From the NCBI GenBank assembly GCA_019828545.1, contig JACVRA010000282.1:7623-17647 (forward strand): 10,025 nt of DNA. Reading direction: 5' to 3'. The position numbers and the translations under genes were made by a program. Shown here one piece after another: positions 1 through 7,588 of the stretch. Within the stretch, counting starts at the first letter, position 1. Each line of letters opens with the position of its first letter. This DNA is from Paracamarosporium sp. OC-R06-R3. Its lineage: Eukaryota; Ascomycota; Dothideomycetes; Pleosporales; Didymosphaeriaceae. The notes below the pieces were generated by a model. The model saw only the letters and a list, made by a program, of their open reading frames with translations. It was not told where the DNA came from and did no database searches.

Positions 1-1000
1 AAAAGGATACTAAAAAGCTATTAAATCTACTAGGAGTCTCCTATCCTATATATACTCTCCTCCTATTAACTATTTACGTTAAAGTAGCCTTAAAGGTTTA
101 GAAGAAGGATCCGTTTACTAATCTAATCTAGGATTATCTAATCCTAATTTAGCTAAGATCTTGGCATAGTAAGATCTTAACCTAATTTATATTAGAAATA
201 TAATAGTATTATCTTTTAGTCTTTTTAATAGGGGTCTAATTTAGATTAGAGTTAGCGTAGTACTCCTTATAGCCCTTATTTTTAATACGTTTAAAATTAG
301 TAAGGCTTATCTACTCCGTACGCCTCGTTACATCTAGTAGTTAAAAAGTAACGCTAAAAGTAAGATAAGCCTTTACCTATAGAGTTAACTAAAGAGGATT
401 ATAGTAGGATTATATTTTAGTTATTTTATAAAATTTATAGAGTATATAACCTTTTTAAGTAGAAGAAGACTAAAGAAAAGTAATTATAACTTTAAAAAAT
501 AAAGTAAACTAAGGCTGGTAAGGCTAGTTAATAGCTTAAAGCTAGGTTAACTAAAGAGAAGTATATAGCTAAAGCTAAAGCTTAAGTAGTCTAGATATAA
601 AAAAAGGCTTAAAAGGCCACTAATTAAGCATAGGCCTAAAAGGCTTATTAGGCTTAAAAGTAACTTTAAAATTACCTTAAGTTAACTAAAAAGAGTAATA
701 AGAAAGCTCTAAAGCCTAGTAAATAAAAATAGGCTATAGTAAAGGCTATAATAGAGGCTATAAATATAGGTAAGGCCTTATCTATTATATTAACGTCTTA
801 GTTATACAGTAGCCGCTTAATTAAAATATTAAATAGATATTAATAATTTAAGTAGCTAGTAATTATCTATAGGCCTTAAAAACTTAAACTTTAAAAAATT
901 TTATAATATTATTATTTATAGCCGTCTCTATAGCCTTATATTATTGGCTAAGTAATTCTATTAAGGTATATATTTAGTAAAGCTATATATTATATTAAGT
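1..1000. other. RIP-degraded flank, unassigned repeat remains
   Basis: This stretch has the same base pattern as the transposons to its right: heavy TpA, few CpA or TpG, and stops in all frames. The last 400 bases of DNA-transposon copy A (about 3900-4300) do not align with it, so it is not another copy in the tandem series. The one stretch with a coding-like look is the plus-strand frame listed separately at 301-840. I see no LTR end, terminal inverted repeat or RNA gene. It probably belongs to another degraded element that starts outside the window. Confidence 0.5.
301..840 (+). pseudogene. Relic Lys/Gln/Ala-rich coding frame, possibly the C-terminal tail of a transposase
   Basis: Reading codons from position 301, with TAA/TAG taken as decayed CAA/CAG, gives a coherent low-complexity hydrophilic stretch. 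Codons for Lys, Ala and presumed Gln dominate from about 463 to 770, for example aag-aag-act-aaa-gaa-aag at 463 and repeated aag-gct or aaa-gct pairs up to 560. The other two frames lack this bias. Basic, alanine-rich, coiled-coil-like tails are common at the C-terminus of fungal pogo/Fot1-type (DDE_1) transposases, which is the only reason for suggesting that family; I see no catalytic motif. The start is not defined and the frame fades after about 840. The product assignment is a guess; the existence of a former coding frame is moderately supported. Confidence 0.35.
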
Positions 1001-1020
1001 AATATATTAATACTTTTAAA

Positions 1021-1043
1021 AATACTATTCTACTCTACTTTTA
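1021..1043. repeat. Left terminal inverted repeat, copy A
   Basis: This 23-base terminus ends in ctactctacttt. It matches the reverse complement of 4265-4287 with about five differences, most of them C/T or G/A transitions, and matches the left end of copy B at 4319-4341. Similarity continues outward, with small gaps, through an AT-rich stretch to about 1001, giving a full terminal repeat near 38-40 bases. Confidence 0.65.
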
Positions 1044-1189
1044 TATTAGAAGGTAGTTTATACTTTTTAACTAATATTTTTAAACTATTAATTTATTGGT
1101 AAAATAATAATTATAGTAAATATTTATCTTATATTAATATCTATATTATATTATAGTATATTTAATATAAGTATATAGCTACTAAGCTA

Positions 1190-2898
1190 TTTAATAAAGG
1201 TAAAAATCCTTTAAAATATATATATTAAGTACCTATAGTAGCTACTAAAGGTACTAAGTTATAAAAAAAAGTATTTAAAAAGGATTCTCCTTTAGTAAAG
1301 GGTAATACTATATTTAATTTAATTAGTTTTAATTAAAATATTAAGCCTTTATTTATATAGCTATTATTAGTAATTATATTATTTAATAATCTACTTAGTA
1401 ACTTACTAAATATATATATATCTAATCTAATTAACAACCCTACGTAGAAAGAAACTTAAAAAGAGGAGCTAAAATTAATTACTAAAGTATTTAAAGTAGA
1501 GTTATTATATATTACCTATTACTAATAGGCCTTTATAGGTATTAAAAAAGAGCTTTATAAGTTAAAATTTAATATAGAGTTTATTCTAAAGCACTACTAT
1601 ATAAGTTAACTTTAAATATAGATAGATAAAATTACTTAAGACTAAACTATAAAAATAACTCTACTATAAAAAGTAATAATTAGAGACGTTTTTAGCTATA
1701 CGTATAAATAAAAGACTTTAAAAAGGTAAAAGCTATAATAGTTACTTAAATATAAAGATACTATTAGCTTTATTTATATTATAAAGTATATAAAGTATTT
1801 AAGAAAGTTTTTAATTAATATAATATATCTTAACTTTAACGTAACGCTTACTATTAAATTTATAAAAGTAATTAATTTTATAGGCCAATAATATAGTAAA
1901 GGCTTATCTAGCTTTTAAAGCTAAGTTTAACTTACTATAATATAAAGATAGCTATAAGAACTATTAAAGATCCTTACTAGCTATACTATTACTAAGGGAC
2001 CTTTAATATTTATTTATAATAAATAGAGGTACTAAAATATCTATTATAGTAATTACTTATATATATACTAAGTCTAGTATATAGCTAGTTAACCTAATTA
2101 ATTTAAAAACTATTACTTAGTAAGTAGCAATATTATAGCCATATAGGTATATAATATTAGTTTTAAAAGGTATAGTATTAATAAGTTAAATAATACTATA
2201 TATCTTACTCTATATATATTAAGGAACTTAGTAGTAAAGAAGAAGATAAAAAAAAGATATAATAAAACTTAACTTTTATATTTATATTTATAGTAGATAG
2301 CTTTATAAGTATAATTACTACTAATATACTATCTATTAATTAATTAGTATAAAGTTAGTTACTTATATAGTAGGTATTTATATTTATAATACCTATAATA
2401 TTTACTATAAGTTTTATAAGTACTCTAAGTATACTAGTACTAGGATAAAGAGATTTAATATATAAGAATAATATAAAGCTTTTATATTAAACTTAATACT
2501 TTTTTAATTAGTAAATAGATTAGACTATAGCTATAGAGGTATTACTAATTAAGATAGTACTTAAAAGGGTTATTAAGGCTAAATAAATTAATTTAAATAT
2601 ACTAATAGATAAATCTAATATAGGTATACTATATAAAATTTAAAAAGATAATTTTAAGCTATCTATTTTACTACTTCTACAACTCTATAAAATAGTAATT
2701 TAGTAGTAATCTAGATATAATAGACTTTTAAAAAGTAATTAAAAGAAATATAAAGAAATTTAATAGTAGAATAATAAATAGAAATAGTAACTAAAAGCTA
2801 TTAAAGTAAAGGGTAAAGAAATAATTATATAGAGGTAAGAAAGTAGAAAGTATAAAAATATTATTTTTAATATATAAAGTATAGACTATATTTTATAA
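1190..2898 (+). pseudogene. Unrecognised second gene of the DNA transposon, copy A
   Basis: This is the copy A counterpart of the better-preserved frame in copy B (4503-6185). With TAA/TAG treated as decayed Gln (or Trp), it reads as a protein of roughly 550 residues with no family I recognise. The best-conserved blocks between copies are the middle part (about 1460-2260) and the end. Its last ~60 codons before 2896 are rich in Lys and presumed Gln, giving a basic tail. Several indels against copy B are in frame, which suggests the copies diverged while the protein was under selection. The distance from the shared gag-gag codons (1463; 4761 in B) to the shared final stop (2896; 6183 in B) differs by 11 bases, so copy A also has a net frameshift, probably between about 2400 and 2620. 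The true start codon cannot be identified. It converges on the transposase gene. Confidence 0.55.
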
Positions 2899-3179
2899 AT
2901 ATTACTTTATCTAATTATCTTATTTATATAAATAAATACTAACTTTTCTACTTTATTTATTTACTATATATTTTACCCTCTACAACTTTACCACTACACT
3001 AGCTATATTAAAATAAATAATAGTAATTAATTTAGTAGCCTTAAATTACTTTTATACTACTATAAGATTACTATATTTATATTATAGTAGGTACTAGATT
3101 TTTATTTTTTAAAATTAACTCTAATGAAGTAAATTTAATCTTATACTATTATTAATAATATAATACCTCTATAGCATCT

Positions 3180-4030
3180 ATCTATAATATTTAAAAAAAT
3201 TACTTATAAAGCTTTTATAGTATATACTTAATATAGCTTCCTTTAGAAAATACTTAAATTTATTATATACCTTAGTACTTTAGTAATACTACTAGATTTA
3301 GGTCTTTAATACCTTAAAGGTCTACTTAATTAAATTTATATTAGATAAGTATAAAGGTAGAAACTTTATAATTATATCTACCTCTACGTATAAATTAATT
3401 AGCCTTATTAATTAATAAATAGATGTATTATTAAGGACTATTATAAAGCATTTTCTTAACTAAGAACTATAGTATAGAAGTACTTAATTAGTAATAAAAT
3501 TCTTTATAAGCTCTATTATAATTACTCCCTAATAAATTATATAGGTAAGGTATTTATTAATGTCTATAGCTAGTAGTAAGCTCTACCTTTCTAAGTACTT
3601 AGCTAAGTAGTTTATAGTATAGGCTATATTAACTTTACTTTAGTTATACTTTTAATTATTTATACGCTTATTATAGGCGCTCTTATTAAGGTAGACAATT
3701 TAATTAGGTTAATAAATCTATTGGTAACGTGCTTAAAATACTTAACGGAGACTCTTATAGTACTCTTTAGCTACCTTTAAAGTAACTTTTCTACTCTACC
3801 TTAAAGTAAATAAGTTAATTATCTAGAGTAGTAAGAGAGACCTTAATATTATACTTATTATATAGAAAGTTTTATATTTTATTTAGATATACTATTAGCT
3901 TACTATATAGCAACTTTATTAGTATATTAATATAATATTGCTTAAGTAAAGGTAGTCTACTATAATATATATAATATAGCCTAATTAGTATACTAAAGGC
4001 CTTTAGGTTAAGCTTATATTTATGTACTAT
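3180..4030 (-). pseudogene. IS630/Tc1-type DDE transposase, copy A
   Basis: The minus strand encodes a decayed cut-and-paste transposase matching copy B. The motif equivalent to LPPYSPDxNPIEQ of this superfamily is readable near 3325-3366. The three catalytic positions are D1 at 3685-3687 (now AAT, Asn), D2 at 3430-3432 (now AAT, Asn) and E at 3325-3327 (now AAG, Lys). D2 and E are separated by 34 codons, the DD34E spacing typical of the family. The N-terminal helix-turn-helix part, with the recognisable FLYNKYN stretch (codons at about 3848-3868), lies in a different frame from the catalytic part, so there is a net frameshift between about 3780 and 3848. Upstream the frame can be followed to about 4030 without a clear ATG. 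The end near 3180 is estimated by comparison with the usual length after the catalytic Glu. Confidence 0.8.
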
Positions 4031-4264
4031 TTTAGGGTTAATACTAAGGTTTCTATAAATTTCTTTATTATTTTTCCTATTATTAATATAATTAATAATA
4101 GTTTAAATAAGTAATAGCTATAAGTAGTACCTAGTAGGTCTCCTTAGCTTTTATAGTATTATTTACTTAAGGTAAATATTCTATATAATTATTCTATTAC
4201 TTATAAAATAGGTATATAAGAATATTAGTAAGGAATTAATTACTAATTACTAATAGAAATCCTA

Positions 4265-4341
4265 CTAAAGTAGGGTAGGACAGTATTTCTAAAATAATAA
4301 TAATATTATTATATTTAAAATATTATTCTACCCTACTTTAG
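4265..4341. repeat. 77-bp near-palindrome: right terminus of copy A joined to left terminus of copy B
   Basis: The arms 4265-4302 and 4304-4341 pair without gaps around a centre at 4303, with 32 of 38 positions matching. The outer 14 bases (ctaaagtagggtag at 4265 and its reverse complement at 4328-4341) match perfectly. Four of the six mismatches are transitions. The left arm is the right terminal inverted repeat of copy A and the right arm is the left terminal inverted repeat of copy B, so the copies abut head to tail with almost nothing between them. As DNA or RNA it could form a long hairpin, but its origin as two facing transposon ends is enough to explain it. Confidence 0.85.
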
Positions 4342-4535
4342 GCCGTTAAGGTAGCCTTAGCTTTCTAGAAAATATTTTCTATTACCTAAATTATTAGTAA
4401 AATAATAATTATAAGAAATATTTATTTTAATTTAATACTTATATTATACTACTACGTAGTTAGCGTAAGCGTATAGCTATTTAGCTATTTAAGAAAGGCC
4501 AAAATCCTTTAAAATATATATACTAAGTAGCTAAA

Positions 4536-4574
4536 GGTATTAAAAAAGGTATTAAAAGTATTAAAAGTATTAAA
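4536..4574 (+). repeat. Short 9-base tandem repeat inside the unknown gene, copy B
   Basis: There are four near-identical 9-base units, ggtattaaa or agtattaaa, starting at 4536, 4548, 4557 and 4566, with one extra aaa after the first. The unit is a multiple of three and in phase with the gene frame, so it encoded a repeated Gly/Ser-(Ile or Thr)-Lys triplet. Copy A has a shorter, different version near 1243-1260, so the number of units changed after the copies separated. Confidence 0.7.
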
Positions 4575-5654
4575 TTATAAAGAAAGGTACTTAAGGATAC
4601 TTCTCTACTAAAGAATAATACTAGTAGTAATATTAATATTACTTTTCTATTTATATAGTTAGTAATTATTATATTTAGTAACCTATTTAGTAACCCTTTT
4701 AATATTAATAATCTATTTAAAGACCTACCTAGTAACTCTATATAAAAAGAGACTTAAAAAGAGGAGTTAAAATTAGCTATTAAAGTATTTAAAGTAGAGT
4801 TACTATATATTACTTACTACTAGTAGGCCTTTATAAGTCTTAAAAAGAAGCTTTTTAAGTTAAGATTTAATATAAAGTTTATTCTAAAGTACTACTACCT
4901 AGGTTAACTATAGATATAAGTAGATAAGGTTACTTAAGACTTAACTATAGAGATAACTCTACCGTAAAAGGTAATAGTTAAGGACGTATTTAGTTATATA
5001 TATAAGTAAAAGACTTTAAAAAAGTAAAAGCTATAATAATTACTTAAGTATAAAGATCTTACTAGCTTTATTTAAATAATAGAGTACGTAGAGTACTTAA
5101 GAAATACTTTAATTAATATTATATATTTTAACTTTAATATAATACTGGCTACTAAGTTTATAGAAATAATTAATCTAATTACTAAAGGCTTATTTAGCTC
5201 TTAGGGCTAAATTTAACTTACTATAATATAAAAGTAGCTTTAAGAGCTACTAAAGGTTCTTACTAGCTATACTTTTACTAAGGGGCCTTTAATTATAATT
5301 TATAATAAGTAGAGGTGTTAGAATACTTATTATAGTAACTATCTATTTATATATTAGATTTAGTATATAGTTAGATAGTCTAATTAATTTAAAAGCTACT
5401 ACCTAGTAAGTAGTAATATAGTAGCTATATAGACGTATAATATTATCCTTAAAAGGGCTAGTATTAATAAGCTAGACAATGTTATATAGGTAGTACTATA
5501 GACGTCTAAAGAGTTAATAGTAAAGAAAAAGATAAAGAAGAAATAATAAAACTTTATATTAACCTTTAATATAAATAGCTTTATAAGTATAATTATAACT
5601 AGTATACTATCTATTAGTTAATTAGTATAAAGTTAACTTCTTATATAGTAAATA

Positions 5655-5684
5655 CCTATACCTATATTTATATTTATATTTATA
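5655..5684 (+). repeat. Short 6-base tandem repeat inside the unknown gene, copy B
   Basis: Five hexamers run in a row: cctata, cctata, tttata, tttata, tttata. They are in phase with the plus-strand frame. The first two versus the last three differ by C-to-T changes. Copy A has a related but interrupted version near 2380-2400. The array lies in the less conserved linker between the middle block and the C-terminal part. Confidence 0.65.
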
Positions 5685-6479
5685 GTACCCTCTATAAGCT
5701 TTATAAGTACCTTAAGTATAAAGGTATTAGAGTAAAGAGATTTAAAGTATACTAATATTATAGAGTTAACCCTATAAAGTTAATAATTCTTTAAATAGTA
5801 AATTAATTAAGTACTTACCTATAAAGTACCTAATATTAAGAGGGTATATAATAAGGTAGTAATTACTTAAGGTATTAACCTTAATATTCTTATAGATATA
5901 TCTAGTATAGGAATACTATATAGTATTTAAAGAAAAGATTTTAATTTACTTATAGTACTACTTCTTTAGCTTTAAAAATAGTAATTTAATAGTAATTTAG
6001 ATTTACTAGGCTTCCTAAAGAGGAAAAGGAGACCTATAGAGACCTATAGTAAAAAGAAAATAAATAAAAATAATATAAAAAAGAGTAAAAAAAGGCTATA
6101 AAAAGGTAATTAAGTAAAAGGTTATTAAGTTAAGGGTATAAAGATAGTATTTTTAGACGTATAAAGTATAAGCTATATCTTATAAATATTACCCTAACTA
6201 ATAACCTTATACCTATAATTAAATACTAATATTTTTATTTTATTTATTTATTTTATACTTTACCCTTTATAACTCTACTACTATACTAGCTATACTAAAA
6301 TAGATAATAGTAATTAATTTAGTAGTATTAGTTTACTCTTATACTACTATAAAATTATAGTATTTATATTATAGTAGGTATTAAATTTCTATTCTCTAAA
6401 ACTAACTCTAATATAAGTATAGTAAATATAAAAAATACTAAATTTAAACTATTAACTATAGTATAATTATAATACCTAC

Positions 6480-7260
6480 CTACCTATGTCTACCTATAGT
6501 ACCTAAAGAAGTTACTTATAAAGCTTTTATAGTATATACTTAATATAGCTTCCTTTAGAAAAAACTTAAATCTTTTATATACCTTAGTACTTTAGTAATG
6601 CTATTAGATTTAGGTTTTTAATACCTTAAAAGTTTACTTAATTAAATTTATATTAGGTAAGTATAGAGGTAGAAACTTTATAATTATATCTACCTTTATA
6701 TATATATTAGCTAGTCTTACTAATTAATAGATAGATGTATTATTAAGGATAATTACTAAGTATTTTCTTAGCTAAGAACTATAGTATAGAAGTACTTAAT
6801 TAGTAATAAACTCCTCTATTAGCTCTACTATAATTACTTTTTAAAAGATTATATAAAAGAGGTATTTATTAATATCTATAACTAGTAGTAAGCTTTACCT
6901 CTTTAAGTACTTAACTAAGTAGTTAACGTTGTAGACTATATTAACTTTACTTTAGCTATACTTTTAGTCTTTAGTACACTTATTATAGGCACTTTTATTA
7001 AGGTAAATAATCTAATTAGGTTAATAAATCTATTGGTAACGTGCTTAAAAGGCTTAATAGAGACCCTTATAGTACTTTTTAGTTACCTTTAAGGCTACCT
7101 TTCTACTCTATTATATAGATTTAAGCTTCCTCTTTAAAGTTATCTACGACGCCTTAACGTTATACTTATTATATAAAAATGCCTATATTTTATCTACGTA
7201 GGATATTAACTTACTACGTATATTAGTATAGGTAATTAAAAGGTCCGTGCTAGGTATACT
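6480..7260 (-). pseudogene. IS630/Tc1-type DDE transposase, copy B (N-terminus truncated)
   Basis: The minus strand reads in one frame, apart from RIP-type stops, from about 7230 to 6480. In order: a helix-turn-helix region with FLYNKYN (about 7150-7170) and a SRK motif at the end of the DNA-binding part (about 7110); the D1 block, which in the family reads DESA-NERT-DRKY (6940-6999); a LLP-x-D turn region (about 6895); the D2 block resembling LDNASIH (6727-6747); the LPPYSPDxNPIEQ-like block (6637-6678); and a C-terminal FLKEAI stretch (about 6550-6570). Catalytic codons are D1 6997-6999 (AAT), D2 6742-6744 (AAT) and E 6637-6639 (AAG). D1-D2 is 85 codons and D2-E has 34 between, identical to copy A. 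All three acidic residues are lost, so the product would be catalytically dead even without its stops. The 5' boundary is uncertain because copy B similarity fades near 7230; the 3' end is estimated. Confidence 0.85.
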
Positions 7261-7520
7261 CTAGGTAGAGGCATATAGGAGTGCGTAATAAGAGGTAAAC
7301 TAAAGATTAATTAATTAGCCTATAGGCCTAGTACGAAAGGATATAGAAAAGCTATTAAGTTATCTATAGCTAAAAGCTGGCTATATAGGCTAGTTTAAGC
7401 CGTATTACCAAGATCTTATCTATTTAAGCCCCTGCCAATTATATACTAATTAGGGCTTAAAGTTAGATGTATTCTGGGGCCTAATAGGATTACTAAGATT
7501 AAGTCTTAGGCCTTATTATA
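7240..7520 (-). repeat. Probable 3' LTR of the gypsy element (outer end uncertain)
   Basis: Just downstream, on the minus strand, of the gypsy pol frame lies a purine-rich tract (7521-7530), and immediately after it comes tataataaggcc. This would be tgtaataaggcc before TpG-to-TpA mutation, a typical TG-type LTR start. The LTR should therefore run from about 7520 down toward copy B. Its outer end is not resolved: RIP changed the expected CA end, and the other LTR lies outside the window, so the two cannot be compared. The limit near 7240 is set only by where copy B similarity stops. Confidence 0.5.
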
Positions 7521-7530
7521 CTTCCCCCTA
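7521..7530 (-). other. Polypurine tract of the gypsy element
   Basis: Read on the minus strand this is tagggggaag, a short purine run directly next to the presumed LTR start. Such tracts prime plus-strand DNA synthesis in LTR retrotransposons. Its place between the end of pol (about 7590) and the LTR, and its rarity in this AT-rich window, support the call. Confidence 0.55.
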
Positions 7531-7588
7531 TTTAAACCTTATAGATAGTCCCTTATCTATGCTTATTAGAGTTATATAAGATAGTTAA

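Larger units (their letters stand above)
1001..4303. mobile_element. IS630/Tc1-type DNA transposon with two genes, copy A (full length, inactivated)
   Basis: This is one complete copy of a ~3.3 kb element. The left terminus (1021-1043) matches, inverted, the right terminus (4265-4287), and the same left terminus recurs 3298 bases on in copy B. It holds a plus-strand gene of unknown function (about 1190-2898) and a convergent minus-strand DDE transposase (about 3180-4030), with roughly 280 bases between their 3' ends. The 4040-4264 stretch is terminal non-coding sequence upstream of the transposase in which I see no further feature. Outer limits are placed by the centre of the junction palindrome (4303) and the A/B offset, so the ends are uncertain by perhaps 10 bases. 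IS630/Tc1 elements normally duplicate a TA at the target; this DNA is so TA-rich that a duplication cannot be recognised. Confidence 0.75.
4503..6185 (+). pseudogene. Unrecognised second gene of the DNA transposon, copy B (single continuous frame)
   Basis: One plus-strand frame, codons counted from 4503, can be read to a stop at 6183-6185, about 560 codons, if internal TAA/TAG are taken as decayed CAA/CAG. The frame keeps phase through all blocks shared with copy A. The N-terminal part is Ser/Thr/Asn-rich with a short (Gly/Ser-Thr-Lys)-type repeat at 4536-4574. A middle block from 4761 to about 5550 is the best conserved between copies and ends in a Lys cluster (aag-aaa-aag-ata-aag-aag-aaa, about 5522-5545). 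The C-terminal ~60 codons (about 6010-6130) are strongly basic. I find no catalytic motif, zinc finger or Myb-type helix I would defend. A DNA-binding or accessory transposition role would fit the basic tail, by analogy with two-gene Harbinger elements, but this is inference. The start lies upstream of or near 4500 and no ATG survives. Confidence 0.6.
4304..7230. mobile_element. IS630/Tc1-type DNA transposon with two genes, copy B (right end missing)
   Basis: This second copy has the same orientation as copy A. Matching points lie 3298 bases apart on the left, 3287 near 2621/5908 and 3312 near 3724/7036, so the copies are collinear with only small indels. Both genes are present: the unknown plus-strand gene at 4503-6185 and the minus-strand transposase from about 6480 to the truncation. 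Clear similarity to copy A stops around 7225-7235 (about 3910-3925 in A), so roughly 370 bases corresponding to 3930-4303, including the right terminal repeat, are missing here. The gypsy LTR and retrotransposon follow, so either that insertion split copy B, leaving its end beyond the window, or the end was deleted. Confidence 0.75.

Noticed and set aside
1..30. Similarity between the first 30 bases and 7333-7362 (aaaggata...aaaagctatta), hinting at a second LTR at the left edge.
   Set aside because: The match stops after about 30 bases, and the following sequence does not align with the rest of the presumed LTR. In such low-complexity DNA a match of this length is weak evidence.
2899..3180. 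Looked for a third gene or RNA between the convergent genes of copy A (and 6186-6480 in copy B).
   Set aside because: No frame keeps phase in both copies, and nothing beyond shared AT-rich sequence and the presumed gene ends is visible.
4265..4341. The hairpin was considered as a terminator, small RNA or independent MITE.
   Set aside because: Both arms are explained as the facing terminal repeats of copies A and B; the same terminus appears at 1021-1043.
5640..5700. The hexamer run was considered as a microsatellite or regulatory repeat.
   Set aside because: It has only five units and is in phase with the coding frame, so it is most simply a coding repeat of the unknown gene.
1001..7230. 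The ~3.3 kb direct repeats were considered as LTRs of one very large element.
   Set aside because: They are far too long, contain a transposase gene and end in terminal inverted repeats, so they are two DNA transposon copies.
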